Positions 1 through 10,783 of a stretch of DNA of 64,000 bases are shown here, in pieces (the stretch's first letter is position 1; each line of letters begins with the position of its first letter). Made by a program: the position numbers and the translations under genes. A model generated the notes under the pieces. The model did not search any database. It saw only the letters and a program-made list of their open reading frames with translations, and was not told the origin of the DNA. This DNA is from Pseudomonas sp. SCB32 (GTDB lineage Bacteria > Pseudomonadota > Gammaproteobacteria > Pseudomonadales > Pseudomonadaceae), in contig NZ_CP045118.1 in assembly GCF_009189165.1 (NCBI RefSeq), positions 868,001-932,000 on the forward strand, given 5' to 3'.

Positions 1-437
1 CAGCCTTCGTTGCGCGCCTGTTCCTCCATGCGTTCGAGGAAGGGCAGGCTGTGGCGTTGCACGGCCAGCGAGGAGAGGCCGTCGGCGATCACCACCGCCA
101 GGTCGTAACCCTGTGGATGGCGGTCGGCGTGGCGACGCAGGATTTCCACCGATTCTTCGTTCAGGCGCCGGCCCAGGTCGGGTCGCTGCAGGTAGGTGTC
201 GCGATCGGCGGCGGCGCTGTGCAGCAGCAGGGTTTCGCGACCGCGCTCGGCCAGTTGCGTGGCCAGCCCGTCGCGGTCGAAGGGCAGGTGCACGGCGTCG
301 CGGGCCTGGGCGTGGGCGAACTGGAAGTCCAGCTGCGCGCCGGTCGGCAGGCTGGTGCCGGCGCGGCCCAGGGCGATGCGTGCCGATGTCAGGCGACGCA
401 ATTCCTGCCAGGGATTGGGGGTGAAGCTATCGCTCAT
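1..437 (-). CDS. eutC: Ethanolamine ammonia-lyase small subunit (partial, C-terminus outside window)
   Basis: Small subunit of the adenosylcobalamin-dependent lyase that converts ethanolamine to acetaldehyde and ammonia in the cytoplasm. The first 145 codons are visible, beginning at the ATG at 435-437. The N-terminal reading contains [16 protein letters not shown] and a following [19 protein letters not shown] segment, both characteristic of EutC; the family is usually about 270-300 residues, so roughly half is missing at the window edge rather than by mutation. It starts 10 bp after the eutB stop, in the same operon. No microcompartment shell genes are seen nearby, as expected for pseudomonads. 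Confidence 0.93.
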   Translation of the reverse strand, partial: MSDSFTPNPWQELRRLTSARIALGRAGTSLPTGAQLDFQFAHAQARDAVHLPFDRDGLATQLAERGRETLLLHSAAADRDTYLQRPDLGRRLNEESVEILRRHADRHPQGYDLAVVIADGLSSLAVQRHSLPFLERMEEQARNEG

Positions 438-447
438 CAGACGCTCC

Positions 448-1842
448 TCAGGACAGTTGGGCGAGCGCGTGGCGGAAGGCGCCGGGAAGCTGGCTGGCCA
501 TGTGTACGTGGCCGTCCTGCTGACGGAGGATCTCCATGCGCTCCAGCCACGCCTCGAATTCCGGCGCGGGCCTCAGGCCCAGCGTCTGCCGCGCATAGAG
601 CGCGTCGTGGAAGGAGGTGGTCTGGTAGTTGAGCATCACGTCGTCGGAGCCGGGGATGCCCATGATGAAGTTGATGCCGGCCACGCCGAGCAGGGTCAGG
701 AGCATGTCCATGTCATCCTGGTCGGCTTCGGCATGGTTGGTGTAGCAGATGTCGCAGCCCATGGGCACGCCGAGCAGCTTGGCGCAGAAGTGGTCTTCCA
801 GGCCGGCGCGGATGATCTGCTTGCCGTTGTACAGGTACTCCGGACCGATGAAGCCGACCACGGTGTTCACCAGGAACGGCTTGAAGTGCCGTGCCACCGC
901 GTAGGCACGGGTCTCGCAGGTCTGCTGGTCGACGCCGTGGTGGGCGTTGGCCGACAGTGCGCTGCCCTGGCCGGTCTCGAAGTACATCAGGTTGTCGCCC
1001 AGGGTGCCGCGCTTCTGCGACAGCCCGGCCTCGTAGCCTTCCTTCAGGATCGACAGGCTCACGCCGAAGCTGGCGTTGGCCGCTTCGGTGCCGGCGATGG
1101 ACTGGAACACCAGGTCCAGCGGCGCTCCGCGGTTGATCGCCTCGATGGAGCTGGTGACGTGGGTGAGCACGCAGGACTGGGTGGGAATCTCGTAGCGCTG
1201 GATGATGGCGTCGAGCATCTCCAGCAGGGTGCAGATCGACTGCAGGCTGTCGGTGGCCGGGTTGATGCCGAGCATGGCGTCGCCGTTGCCGTAGAGCAGG
1301 CCGTCGAGCACGCTGGCGGCGATGCCGGCCGGGTCGTCCGTCGGGTGGTTGGGTTGCAGCCGCGTGGACATGCGCCCACGCAGGCCCATGGTGTTGCGGA
1401 AGCGGGTGATCACGCGGATTTTCTGCGCCACCAGCACCAGGTCCTGCACGCGCATGATCTTCGATACCGCTGCCGCCATCTCCGGCGTCAGCCCTGGCGC
1501 CAGGGCGCGCAGGCTGTGCTCGTCGGCCGCGTCGCCGAGCAGCCAGTCGCGCAGGCCGCCCACCGTGAGGTGGCTGACCGGCGCGAAGGCCTGGCGGTCG
1601 TGGGTGTCGATGATCAGCCGGGTGACTTCGTCGCTTTCGTAGGGGACCAGCGCTTCGTCGAGGAAGCGCTTGAGCGGGATGTCGGCCAGCGCCATCTGCG
1701 CGGCGACGCGCTCGGCGTCGCTGCCGGCGGCGACCCCGGCGAGGCGGTCGCCGGAGCGCGCCGGGCTGGCCTTGGCCATCACCTCGCGCAGGCTGTCGAA
1801 GCGCCAGGTCTGGCCACCGACACTGTGGACGAATCCGGACAT
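448..1842 (-). CDS. eutB: Ethanolamine ammonia-lyase large subunit
   Basis: Catalytic TIM-barrel subunit that, with EutC and adenosylcobalamin, deaminates ethanolamine. It has 464 residues, the normal family length, and is collinear with EutB throughout: [19 protein letters not shown], the [12 protein letters not shown] stretch, [19 protein letters not shown] and the substrate/cofactor region [17 protein letters not shown] are all present. The start ATG (1840-1842) follows a GAGAGGAG ribosome site. It lies between eat (stop 11 bp upstream) and eutC (10 bp downstream), so the three are almost certainly co-transcribed. No truncation or frameshift is visible. Confidence 0.97.
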   Translation of the reverse strand: MSGFVHSVGGQTWRFDSLREVMAKASPARSGDRLAGVAAGSDAERVAAQMALADIPLKRFLDEALVPYESDEVTRLIIDTHDRQAFAPVSHLTVGGLRDWLLGDAADEHSLRALAPGLTPEMAAAVSKIMRVQDLVLVAQKIRVITRFRNTMGLRGRMSTRLQPNHPTDDPAGIAASVLDGLLYGNGDAMLGINPATDSLQSICTLLEMLDAIIQRYEIPTQSCVLTHVTSSIEAINRGAPLDLVFQSIAGTEAANASFGVSLSILKEGYEAGLSQKRGTLGDNLMYFETGQGSALSANAHHGVDQQTCETRAYAVARHFKPFLVNTVVGFIGPEYLYNGKQIIRAGLEDHFCAKLLGVPMGCDICYTNHAEADQDDMDMLLTLLGVAGINFIMGIPGSDDVMLNYQTTSFHDALYARQTLGLRPAPEFEAWLERMEILRQQDGHVHMASQLPGAFRHALAQLS

Positions 1843-1853
1843 GGCGACTCCTC

Positions 1854-3218
1854 TCAGCCTTGGCTTGCGAACGAAGCGTTGGCGCCACGGTTGGCGCTGA
1901 TCACGATGCTGCAGCAGGACATGCCGCCGATCATCAGCACCAGGAACACCGAAGCGATGACGCCGTTGAACCAGAGCATAGCGGCCAGGCAGACCAGGGC
2001 CAGCGCCAAGGCGATGGCGGGTACCACCGGGTAGCCCGGGGCAAGGAAGCTGCGTTCCAGATGCGGCTCACTGCGACGCAGCTTGAACAGGCTGAACATG
2101 CTCATGATGTACATCACGATAGCGCCAAACACGCTCATGGTGATCATCGCGGCGGTCAGCGTCATGCCCTGCAGGCTGACCAGTCCGTCGCTGAAGATCG
2201 CCGCGATGCCCACGGCGCCGCCGGCGAGGATGGCGCGGTGTGGGGTCTGGAAGCGCGACAGCTTGGCCAGGCCGCGCGGCAGGAAGCCTGCGCGAGCAAG
2301 CGCGAAGAACTGCCGCGAGTAGCCCAGGATGATGCCGTGGAAGCTGGCTACCAGGCCGAACAGGCCGATCCATACCAGCATGTGCATCCAGGTGGAGTTG
2401 TTGCCGACCACGGCCTTCATTGCCTGCGGCAGCGGGTCGTTGATGTTCGACAGTGCGCGCCAGTCGCCCACGCCGCCGGCGAAGATCATCACGGCGATGG
2501 CCAGTATCACCAGGGTAAGGATGCCGGCGATGTAGGCGCGCGGGATGGTGCGTTTCGGGTCCTTGGCTTCCTCGGCGGCCATGGCCGCACCCTCGATGGC
2601 GAGGAAGAACCAGATGGCGAAGGGGATCGCGGCGAAGATGCCGGCCATCGCCGGGGCGCCGAATACATCCGAGCCGGCCCAGCCATTGAGTACGAAGTTG
2701 CTGAAGCTGAAGCCCGGAGCCACCACGCCCATGAACACCAGCAGTTCGGCCACGGCCAGCACGGTCACCACCAGTTCGAAGGTGGCGGCGATGCTCACGC
2801 CGAGGATGTTCAGGGTCATGAAGATCACGTAGGCGCCAGTGGCCGCCCACTTGGGATCGAGCCCGGGGAACTGCACGTTGAGGTAGGCGCCGATGGCCAT
2901 GGCGATGGCCGGCGGGGCGAAGACGAATTCGATCAGGGTGGCGATGCCGGCGATCATCCCGCCGGTCTTGCCGAAGGCCCGCAGGCTGTAGGCGAATGGG
3001 CCGCCAGCGTGGGGAATGGCGGTGGTGAGTTCGGTGTAACTGAAGATGAAACAGGTGTACATGACCGCCACCAGCAGGGTGGTCACCAGGAAGCCCAGGG
3101 TGCCGGCGGCGGCCCAGCCGTAGCTCCAGCCGAAGTACTCACCGGAGATCACCAGGCCTACGGCGAGCCCCCAGAGATGCAAGGTTCCAAGCGTCGGTTT
3201 TAGTTGTGATGCGCTCAT
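1854..3218 (-). CDS. eat: Ethanolamine permease, APC family
   Basis: Inner-membrane ethanolamine transporter with about twelve hydrophobic segments. The N-terminus LHLWGLAVGLVISGEYFGWS and the GGPFAYSLRAFGKTGG loop are typical of the Eat/YjeH branch of amino acid-polyamine-organocation permeases. Length is 454 residues. Two adjacent ATG codons occur (3219-3221 and 3216-3218); the ribosome site AGAGGA is spaced six bases from the second, so that one is preferred, adding only one residue if wrong. First gene of the eat-eutB-eutC operon. A sigma-54-like promoter reading in this direction lies about 160 bp upstream (3377-3393). Confidence 0.95.
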   Translation of the reverse strand: MSASQLKPTLGTLHLWGLAVGLVISGEYFGWSYGWAAAGTLGFLVTTLLVAVMYTCFIFSYTELTTAIPHAGGPFAYSLRAFGKTGGMIAGIATLIEFVFAPPAIAMAIGAYLNVQFPGLDPKWAATGAYVIFMTLNILGVSIAATFELVVTVLAVAELLVFMGVVAPGFSFSNFVLNGWAGSDVFGAPAMAGIFAAIPFAIWFFLAIEGAAMAAEEAKDPKRTIPRAYIAGILTLVILAIAVMIFAGGVGDWRALSNINDPLPQAMKAVVGNNSTWMHMLVWIGLFGLVASFHGIILGYSRQFFALARAGFLPRGLAKLSRFQTPHRAILAGGAVGIAAIFSDGLVSLQGMTLTAAMITMSVFGAIVMYIMSMFSLFKLRRSEPHLERSFLAPGYPVVPAIALALALVCLAAMLWFNGVIASVFLVLMIGGMSCCSIVISANRGANASFASQG

Positions 3219-3376
3219 CATGATTCCTCTGCCGCAAGGGGCGTGGACGGATACCTGAGGCTCGATGGTAGTGGCGCAAAGCCCCGCGAGACTTGACCGC
3301 TGGAACCGGCTTTCGCGGTGCAGGGTCAAGTTGCTGTTACCCATCGCCCCACGCGGGGTGCAGCGCCCGATCATGG

Positions 3377-3393
3377 TGCTGAAAACGTGCCAG
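3377..3393 (-). promoter_or_regulatory. Candidate sigma-54 promoter for eat-eutB-eutC
   Basis: Read on the minus strand the site is CTGGCACGTTTTCAGCA. The -24 element is a perfect TGGCACG and the -12 GC is at the required 12-bp distance, but the TT before GC is replaced by CA. Ethanolamine catabolism in P. aeruginosa is known to depend on RpoN and EatR, which supports the call. The leader would be about 145 bp. Confidence 0.5.
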
Positions 3394-3461
3394 GTGCTCC
3401 ATGCTGTGGCAGCTGCAGAGCAGGCGCTGCGCTGTGTTCGACGCCGTGTGCGATGGGTGCG

Positions 3462-3477
3462 AGGCACGGGATTTGCT
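3462..3477 (+). promoter_or_regulatory. Candidate sigma-54 promoter for the AraC-type gene
   Basis: The sequence AGGCACGGGATTTGCT matches the TGGCAC-N5-TTGCW consensus except for the first base, with GG and GC exactly 12 bp apart. It ends 70 bp before the ATG of the AraC-type regulator, a normal distance. Seen directly; function is inferred. Confidence 0.55.
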
Positions 3478-3547
3478 TTGTAAATCGGTCCCCGTTTTTC
3501 CGGGGGTGAAGTGCCTTGAGTGTTTCATAACAAGATCGGTAACCGTC

Positions 3548-4600
3548 ATGAGCCAGCCCCTGTTCTCCCATCCCGGCCTGAGCGTGCCACTGGCCAACAA
3601 CATCGGTGTGCTGTCCGCTGCCGCCAGCGGCCTGGGCCGCTTCATCGGCGACCAGGGCGGCGACATCGATCGGGTCTTCGGTCGTGCCGGCATCGATCCT
3701 GAGCGCCTGCTGCATCCCACCCTGAGCCTGGCACTCACCAACTATTGCCAGGTCCTCGAAGAGGCGGCGCGACAGTCCGGCTGCGACAACTTCGGGCTGC
3801 GCTATGGCGCGCAGTTCCGGCCCCGCGAGCTGGGCCTCCTGGGCTACGTCGGGCTCTGCTCGGAGACGCTGGAAGACGCGCTGAAGAACTTCGCCGCGGC
3901 CTTTCCCTATCACCAGCACGACACCCTGATCCGCCTGGTGGATTGCGGCGAGTGCTACCGCTTCGATTACCAGGTGCGCCATGGCGCCATCCTCGAGCGC
4001 CGCCAGGACGCCGAGCTGACCCTGGGCATGGCATTGAACCTGATGCGCCATGCCCTCGGTCCAGAGTGGGCGCCGCGTGCGGTGAGCTTCGAGCATGCCC
4101 GCCCGGAAGGCTGGCAGGAGCATGGCCGGGTGTTCGATGCGCCGGTGCTGTTCCAGCGTGGTTGCAACGCGATGCTGATCCCCAAACGCGACCTCTATGG
4201 CCGGCAGATGCCCGAGCGCGATGCCAACCTGTTGTTCCTGGTGCAGGACGTGATCCGCCGCCTGGGGGAGCAGGGCGGGGCGCCGAATCTGGTCGAGGAC
4301 GCCGGCACGCAGATTCGGCTGGCCCTGGGCGAAGGTGAGCCGTCACTGGAGATCATCGCCGAGCAGCTCGAACTCACCACGGCTGGTCTGCAGCGTCGCC
4401 TGCGCGAGGCGGGGCTGAGCTTCAGCCAACTGGTGGAAAACACCCGCCGCGAACTGGCGCTGCACTACCTGCGCCAGCGCCAACGGCCGATCTCCGAGCT
4501 GGCGCCATTGCTCGGCTATTCCGAGACCAGCGCCTTCTCCCGCGCTTTCCGTCGCTGGTTCGGGGTCAGCCCCCGGCAGTGGCGCAGCGACGCGAGTTGA
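3548..4600 (+). CDS. AraC-family transcriptional regulator (arabinose-bd/OruR-like), ethanolamine locus
   Basis: DNA-binding regulator of 350 residues. Residues ~25-210 resemble the N-terminal ligand domain found in OruR/ArgR-like Pseudomonas regulators (QSGCDNFGLRYGAQFRPREL, then LGLLGYVGLCSETLEDALK). The C-terminal ~100 residues form the two helix-turn-helix AraC module, ending in LLGYSETSAFSRAFRRWFGV followed by SPRQWR. The ATG at 3548 is preferred over upstream in-frame codons because the protein resemblance begins there, although its ribosome site is weak. It lies divergently from eat and converges on exaC. In P. aeruginosa as I remember it, exaC is directly followed by eat, so this gene looks like an extra local regulator. 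Effector unknown; ethanolamine is a guess from context. Confidence 0.85.
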   Translation: MSQPLFSHPGLSVPLANNIGVLSAAASGLGRFIGDQGGDIDRVFGRAGIDPERLLHPTLSLALTNYCQVLEEAARQSGCDNFGLRYGAQFRPRELGLLGYVGLCSETLEDALKNFAAAFPYHQHDTLIRLVDCGECYRFDYQVRHGAILERRQDAELTLGMALNLMRHALGPEWAPRAVSFEHARPEGWQEHGRVFDAPVLFQRGCNAMLIPKRDLYGRQMPERDANLLFLVQDVIRRLGEQGGAPNLVEDAGTQIRLALGEGEPSLEIIAEQLELTTAGLQRRLREAGLSFSQLVENTRRELALHYLRQRQRPISELAPLLGYSETSAFSRAFRRWFGVSPRQWRSDAS

Positions 4601-4620
4601 CCGTCCGCGATCCGATCCCT

Positions 4621-4703
4621 CGTAGGATGGCGTAGAGCGCAGCGAAACCCATCGATCCCGTGCGCTGGCAGCATGGGTATCGCTACGCTCCACCCATCCT
4701 ACG
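4621..4703. repeat. Long imperfect palindrome, Pseudomonas repeat, copy 1
   Basis: Two ~33-bp arms in inverted orientation: the left begins CGTAGGATGGCGTAGAGCGC and the right ends CTCCACCCATCCTACG. A near-identical element occurs at 8564-8648. Such CGTAGGATGG palindromes are scattered through Pseudomonas genomes. Lying between convergent genes, it could fold into a large hairpin at the 3' end of the AraC-type transcript. Confidence 0.85.
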
Positions 4704-4733
4704 AAAGCCACACCTCGACACTTTCTCGCAGGC

Positions 4734-4802
4734 AAAAAAAAGCGCGGCCCGCAGGCCGCGCGAAGAAGAGATCGATAAAGCCGCCCGGCTTTCGCCGGGC
4801 GG
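4734..4802 (-). terminator. Rho-independent terminator of exaC
   Basis: Read on the minus strand after the exaC stop there is a 9-bp stem with a 4-base loop (4781-4802), then an 8-bp GC-only stem GCGCGGCC/GGCCGCGC (4742-4761) followed by eight T residues (4734-4741). The second hairpin with its T-run is a textbook intrinsic terminator. Confidence 0.88.
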
Positions 4803-4807
4803 GTGAA

Positions 4808-6328
<1,521 letters not shown>

Positions 6329-6381
6329 GGTCGAATCTCCTGGGTCTTGTGCTTGTTGGGGAGGACGTTGATCAAGCGTAG

Positions 6382-6397
6382 AGCAAGGGCCGGGCCA
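6382..6397 (-). promoter_or_regulatory. Sigma-54 promoter of exaC
   Basis: On the minus strand the site reads TGGCCCGGCCCTTGCT. It matches TGGCAC-N5-TTGCW at all but one base, with GG and GC 12 bp apart. It lies 54 bp before the exaC ATG, and the adjacent divergent gene is a sigma-54 activator. Confidence 0.72.
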
Positions 6398-6470
6398 TGC
6401 CAGCGCAAGCCGCGCCGTGCAAGGCTTCGGGGCTTTCGCCCGGTCAGCCTGGAAAGCCCGCTGTGACGCG

Positions 6471-6576
6471 CCTGGGACAGTGCGTCGTGACACTTTGTCC
6501 CGTATTCGTGACAGTCGTGACCTGACGGTCGGCCAGGCGTTGCATTGCCCGCATGCCTGGGGGATGCTGTCCCAGG
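6471..6576. promoter_or_regulatory. Candidate enhancer (EatR-binding) sites
   Basis: Perfect 10-bp inverted arms CCTGGGACAG (6471-6480) and CTGTCCCAGG (6567-6576) bracket a further TGTCCC (6496-6501), giving a closer GGGACA-N15-TGTCCC dyad. Three CGTGAC copies start at 6486, 6507 and 6516; the first two are 21 bp (two helical turns) apart. The cluster is 75-180 bp upstream of the exaC -24 element, the usual position for sigma-54 activator sites. Binding by EatR is inferred. Confidence 0.5.
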
Positions 6577-6648
6577 TTCGTGGCTGATTCATGACAGCGA
6601 CGGACCTTCGGGGCTGCCTCCCCGTCCCCATTGCGGAGAACAACAAGA

Positions 6649-8568
6649 ATGCGCGCCAACGATATGAGCCGCCACGCCCGCCAGGTCATGACCGTCGCCG
6701 AGGGCAGGGTTCGTGCCGGCGATCCCGGCGCCGATCCGTCGATCGCCCGCTCCTGGCTGCGCTGCCTGGAGCAGTACCACCTGGACCCTTCGCAGACCAT
6801 GGCGCCCACGGTGCTGGAACATGCCCGCATGCTGGAGCGCCGCGAGCGCCTGCAGCAGGTGCTGGAAATCGCCAGCGGTGAGATGAGCAGCCTGCACCAG
6901 CAACTCTCGGGCGCCGGCCATGCGGTTCTCCTCACCGATTCGCGCGGCGTCATTCTCAACTGCGTCAGCGAGGCCGCCGAGCGGCGCACCTTCGAGCAGG
7001 CCGGGCTGTGGCTCGGCGCCGACTGGAGCGAGGCGAGCGAAGGCACCAACGGCATCGGCACCTGCCTGGTCGAACGCCAGGCATTGACCATCCACCAGGA
7101 CGAACACTTCCGCAGCCGTCACACCGGTCTGACCTGTTCGGCCAGCCCGGTGTTCGATCCGCAGGGCGAACTGCTGGCGGTGCTCGATGTGTCCTCCGCG
7201 CGCCATGAGGTATCGCGGCAAAGCCAGTTCCACACCATGGCGCTGGTCAACCTGTCGGCCAAGGCCATCGAGAGTTGCTACTTCCTGCGGCATTTCGAGG
7301 ACCAGTGGCTGCTGCGTTTCCACCTGCAGCCGGACGGCCTCGGCCTGTTCAGCGAAGGCATGCTCGCCTTCGACGGCAACGGCCGCATTCAGGCGGCCAA
7401 CCAGAGCGCCATCAACCTGCTCGGCAGCCATCGCGAGAGCCTGCTCGGGCGCTCGCTGGAACAGTTCTTCGACTGCCGGCTGGACGATCTCTTCAGCCGC
7501 GCCGATCCGCAGCCCAATGCCAGCTGGCCGTTGCGCACCCATTCCGGCCGCGCGCTGTTCGCCCTGCTGCGCGGGCTGCGCCCCGTGCCGGCCGCGCCCG
7601 TGTTGCCGCGTGGGCCCTTGGCGAAAGGGCTGTGCATCGACGACCCGCAATTGGCCCATGATTTCCGCCGGGCGCTGAAGGTCTACGCCCACGACGTGCC
7701 GCTGCTGCTGCAGGGCGAGACCGGCACCGGCAAGGAGGCCTTCGCCCGCGCCGTGCACCAGGGGGGCGAACGCGCCAGCAAGACCTTCGTTGCGCTGAAC
7801 TGCGCGGCGATCCCCGAATCCCTGATCGAAAGCGAGCTGTTCGGCTACCGTGGCGGCAGCTTCACCGGTGCGCGCAAGGAAGGCATGCGCGGCAAGCTGC
7901 AACAGGCCGACGGCGGCACCCTGTTCCTCGATGAGATCGGCGACATGCCGCTGGCCTTGCAGACGCGCCTGTTGCGCGTGCTGGAAGAACGCCAGGTGGT
8001 GCCCATCGGCGGCGAGCCGCAGGACGTGGACATCCGCCTGATCAGCGCCAGTCACCGTGATCTCGAAGCGCTGGTGGCCGCCGGACAATTCCGCGAAGAC
8101 CTCTATTACCGCCTCAACGGCCTGGTGGTGGCATTGCCGCCGCTGCGTGAGCGCGAGGACCGTGGCGCACTGCTCGACCATCTATTGGTCGAGGAGAGCA
8201 AGGGCCGCAGCGTGCGGCTGGACGAGGACGTCCGTCGCCATCTGCTCGACTTCCCCTGGCCGGGCAACGTGCGGCAGTTGCGCAACGTGCTGCGTACGCT
8301 GTGTGCGCTGTGCGAAGGTGGCCGCATCCAGATGGCCGACCTGCCGCCGGACCTGCGCCGTGTGGCGGCTCCCGCTGCCGTCGCGCCGGTTGTGGCGAGC
8401 GAGGAGGGTAGCGACGCACTGGGCAATGCCGAGCGCCTTGCCTTGCTGGAGGTACTCGAGGCGCATCACTGGCATGTCAGCCGAGTGGCGCAAGAGCTGG
8501 GCATCAGCCGCAACACCTTGTATCGCAAGCTCAACCGCCACGGCTTGAGCCGGAGAATCTTCTCGTAG
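6649..8568 (+). CDS. eatR: Sigma-54-dependent activator of ethanolamine genes (AcoR-like)
   Basis: Enhancer-binding protein of 639 residues. An N-terminal GAF-type sensor (~60-200), a PAS-like segment (~235-300), an AAA+ domain with Walker A GETGTGKE and Walker [14 protein letters not shown], and a C-terminal Fis-type helix-turn-helix ([19 protein letters not shown]). The sigma-54 contact loop reads GSFTGA instead of GAFTGA. An in-frame TTG at 6631 lies within the upstream ribosome-site region; the ATG at 6649 after GCGGAGAACAACAAG is the likelier start. Its position divergent from exaC matches EatR (PA4021), known to activate ethanolamine catabolism with RpoN. The stop codon lies in the first bases of the palindromic repeat at 8564. 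Confidence 0.9.
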   Translation: MRANDMSRHARQVMTVAEGRVRAGDPGADPSIARSWLRCLEQYHLDPSQTMAPTVLEHARMLERRERLQQVLEIASGEMSSLHQQLSGAGHAVLLTDSRGVILNCVSEAAERRTFEQAGLWLGADWSEASEGTNGIGTCLVERQALTIHQDEHFRSRHTGLTCSASPVFDPQGELLAVLDVSSARHEVSRQSQFHTMALVNLSAKAIESCYFLRHFEDQWLLRFHLQPDGLGLFSEGMLAFDGNGRIQAANQSAINLLGSHRESLLGRSLEQFFDCRLDDLFSRADPQPNASWPLRTHSGRALFALLRGLRPVPAAPVLPRGPLAKGLCIDDPQLAHDFRRALKVYAHDVPLLLQGETGTGKEAFARAVHQGGERASKTFVALNCAAIPESLIESELFGYRGGSFTGARKEGMRGKLQQADGGTLFLDEIGDMPLALQTRLLRVLEERQVVPIGGEPQDVDIRLISASHRDLEALVAAGQFREDLYYRLNGLVVALPPLREREDRGALLDHLLVEESKGRSVRLDEDVRRHLLDFPWPGNVRQLRNVLRTLCALCEGGRIQMADLPPDLRRVAAPAAVAPVVASEEGSDALGNAERLALLEVLEAHHWHVSRVAQELGISRNTLYRKLNRHGLSRRIFS

Positions 8569-8648
8569 GATGGTGTAGAGCGCAGCGATACCCATCACTG
8601 CTGCACGCCGAAACTGCATGGGTATCGCTGTGCTCCACCCATCCTACG
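8564..8648. repeat. Long imperfect palindrome, Pseudomonas repeat, copy 2
   Basis: Same family as 4621-4703: the left arm starts CGTAGGATGGTGTAGAGCGC and the right arm ends CTCCACCCATCCTACG. The left arm supplies the TAG stop codon of eatR. The two copies bracket exaC-eatR. Confidence 0.85.
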
Positions 8649-8797
8649 GTCTGCTACCGTGACGACATTCCCCGGCCACCGGGAACCGCCTTCCCACCTC
8701 GTCGTCTGATGCCCCGGCGGCGGGCCGCGCGGGGGCGCGCTGTGCTACTCTGCCGCCCATTCGAAGCGCCTTGAAAGGCTTGATTGCAGGAGTCTGC

Positions 8798-10150
8798 ATG
8801 CATATCCACATCCTCGGCATCTGCGGCACCTTCATGGGGTCGCTGGCCGTCCTGGCCAAGGAGCTTGGCCACCGCGTGACCGGTTCCGACGCCAATGTCT
8901 ACCCGCCCATGAGCACCCAGCTGGAAGCCCAGGGCATCGAACTGATGCAGGGCTACGACCCGGCGCACCTGGAACCGGCACCGGACCTGGTGGTGGTCGG
9001 CAACGCCCTGTCGCGTGGCAACCCGGCAGTGGAATACGTGCTGAACAAGGGCCTTCCCTACGTCTCCGGCCCGCAGTGGCTGGCCGACCACGTGCTGCAG
9101 GGCCGCTGGGTCCTGGCCGCCGCCGGTACCCACGGCAAGACCACCACCAGCAGCATGTTGGCCTGGGTGCTGGAACATGCCGGCATGAGCCCAGGCTTCC
9201 TCATCGGCGGTGTGCCGCAGAACTTCGGCGTGTCCGCGCGCCTGGGCGGCACCCCGTTCTTCGTGGTCGAGGCCGATGAGTACGACAGCGCCTTCTTCGA
9301 CAAGCGCTCGAAGTTCGTCCACTACCACCCGCGCACGGCGATCCTGAACAACCTGGAATTCGACCACGCGGACATCTTCCCCGACCTCGCCGCCATCGAG
9401 CGGCAGTTCCACCATCTGGTGCGGACCATCCCCGGAGAAGGCCTGATCATCCATCCCACGTCCGAAACCGCGCTCAAGCGCGTGATCGACATGGGCTGCT
9501 GGACCCCGGTGCAGACCACCGGCGAAGGCGGCCAGTGGCAGGCGCGCCTGCTCAGCGAAGACGGCTCGCATTTCGAGGTGCTGTTCGACGGCCAGGTGCA
9601 GGGCACCGTGGACTGGGAACTGACCGGCCAGCACAACGTCGCCAATGCCCTGGCCTGCCTCGCGGCGGCCCGCCATGTGGGCGTGGTGCCGGAGCTGGGT
9701 TGCTCCGCGCTGTCAGCCTTCAAGAGCGTCAAGCGGCGCATGGAGAAGGTCGCCGAAGTCAACGGCGTGACCCTCTACGACGACTTCGCCCACCACCCGA
9801 CCGCCATCGCCACCACCCTCGATGGCCTGCGCAAGCGCGTGGGGGATGCCAAGGTGATCGCCGTGGTCGAGCCGCGCTCCAACTCCATGAAGCTCGGCGC
9901 CCACCGCGACGGCCTGCCGGAGTCCGTGGTGCAGGCCGACAACGTGTTCTGGTACGCCCCGCCGAACCTCGGCTGGGATCTGGCCGCCACCGTCGCCAGC
10001 TCCACCGTGCCGACCCAGGTGTGCGATTCGCTGGAAGCCATCATCACCGGCGTGAAAGCCATCGCCACGCCGGGCACCCAGGTGGTGATCATGAGCAACG
10101 GTGGCTTTGGCGGCCTGCACGGCAAGCTGGCCAAGGCGCTGGAGGGCTGA
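8798..10150 (+). CDS. mpl: UDP-N-acetylmuramate:L-alanyl-gamma-D-glutamyl-meso-diaminopimelate ligase
   Basis: Murein-recycling ligase that rejoins the tripeptide L-Ala-D-Glu-mDAP to UDP-MurNAc. Length is 450 residues, normal for Mpl. The N-terminal MHIHILGICGTFMGSLAVLA is a Mur-ligase Rossmann motif, the ATP-binding loop is AAAGTHGKTTTSSML, and FVVEADEYDSAFFDKRSKF and DDFAHHPTAI follow in order. The start at 8798 has GCAGGAG six bases upstream; an earlier in-frame codon lacks this. It is followed after 3 bp by ubiX, so these are co-transcribed. A -10-like TACTCT occurs near 8752. Confidence 0.96.
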   Translation: MHIHILGICGTFMGSLAVLAKELGHRVTGSDANVYPPMSTQLEAQGIELMQGYDPAHLEPAPDLVVVGNALSRGNPAVEYVLNKGLPYVSGPQWLADHVLQGRWVLAAAGTHGKTTTSSMLAWVLEHAGMSPGFLIGGVPQNFGVSARLGGTPFFVVEADEYDSAFFDKRSKFVHYHPRTAILNNLEFDHADIFPDLAAIERQFHHLVRTIPGEGLIIHPTSETALKRVIDMGCWTPVQTTGEGGQWQARLLSEDGSHFEVLFDGQVQGTVDWELTGQHNVANALACLAAARHVGVVPELGCSALSAFKSVKRRMEKVAEVNGVTLYDDFAHHPTAIATTLDGLRKRVGDAKVIAVVEPRSNSMKLGAHRDGLPESVVQADNVFWYAPPNLGWDLAATVASSTVPTQVCDSLEAIITGVKAIATPGTQVVIMSNGGFGGLHGKLAKALEG

Positions 10151-10153
10151 TCC

Positions 10154-10783
10154 ATGGCCGGAGCCGAACGCGTCACCCTCGCCATGACCGGCGCCTCGGG
10201 CGCCCAGTACGGCCTGCGTCTGCTCGACTGCCTGGTGCAGGAAGATCGCGAGGTGCATTTCCTCATCTCCAAGGCTGCGCAACTGGTGATGGCTACCGAG
10301 ACGGACGTGACCCTGCCGAGCAAGCCGCAGGCGATGCAGGCTTTCTTGAGCGAATACACCGGCGCTGCCCCTGGGCAGATTCGCGTGTACGGCAAGGAAG
10401 ACTGGATGGCCCCAGTGGCCTCCGGCTCCGGCGCGCCCAGCGCGATGGTGGTGGTGCCCTGTTCGACGGGGACGCTCTCGGCCATCGCCACCGGCGCCTG
10501 CAACAACCTGATCGAGCGCGCCGCCGACGTGGCGCTGAAGGAGCGCCGCCAGCTGATCCTGGTCCCGCGCGAGGCGCCGTTCTCCAGCATTCACCTGGAG
10601 AACATGCTCAAGCTGTCGAACATGGGCGCGGTGATCCTGCCGGCCTCTCCGGGCTTCTATCACCAGCCGCAGACGGTGGACGACCTGATCGATTTCGTCG
10701 TCGCGCGCATCCTCAACCAACTGGGTATCCCCCAGGACATGCTGCCGCGCTGGGGCGAACATCATCTTGTCAGTGACGAATAA
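10154..10783 (+). CDS. ubiX: Flavin prenyltransferase
   Basis: Makes prenylated FMN, the cofactor of the decarboxylase UbiD in ubiquinone synthesis. It has 209 residues with the N-terminal [17 protein letters not shown] flavin-binding motif, the central [20 protein letters not shown] and [16 protein letters not shown] segments, and the C-terminal [12 protein letters not shown] typical of UbiX/Pad1. It starts 3 bp after mpl, and its 3' end overlaps the next gene. Confidence 0.96.
   Translation: MAGAERVTLAMTGASGAQYGLRLLDCLVQEDREVHFLISKAAQLVMATETDVTLPSKPQAMQAFLSEYTGAAPGQIRVYGKEDWMAPVASGSGAPSAMVVVPCSTGTLSAIATGACNNLIERAADVALKERRQLILVPREAPFSSIHLENMLKLSNMGAVILPASPGFYHQPQTVDDLIDFVVARILNQLGIPQDMLPRWGEHHLVSDE

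Larger units (their letters stand above)
3222..3547. promoter_or_regulatory. Divergent control region between eat and the AraC-type gene
   Basis: This 326-bp stretch holds no gene I can support. It contains two opposed sigma-54-like promoters (3377-3393 for eat and 3462-3477 for the AraC gene, annotated separately) and a short dyad GTCCCCGTTTTTCCGGGGG near 3488-3506. Overlapping reading frames on both strands have no family resemblance and are taken as shadows. The arrangement suggests that both transcription units respond to the same sigma-54 activator. Confidence 0.6.
6329..6648. promoter_or_regulatory. Divergent exaC/eatR control region
   Basis: A 320-bp intergenic region with no gene. 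It contains the exaC sigma-54 promoter (6382-6397) and a cluster of repeated motifs that look like an activator-binding enhancer (6471-6576); both are annotated separately. The eatR ribosome site GCGGAG is at about 6633-6638. Confidence 0.75.
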
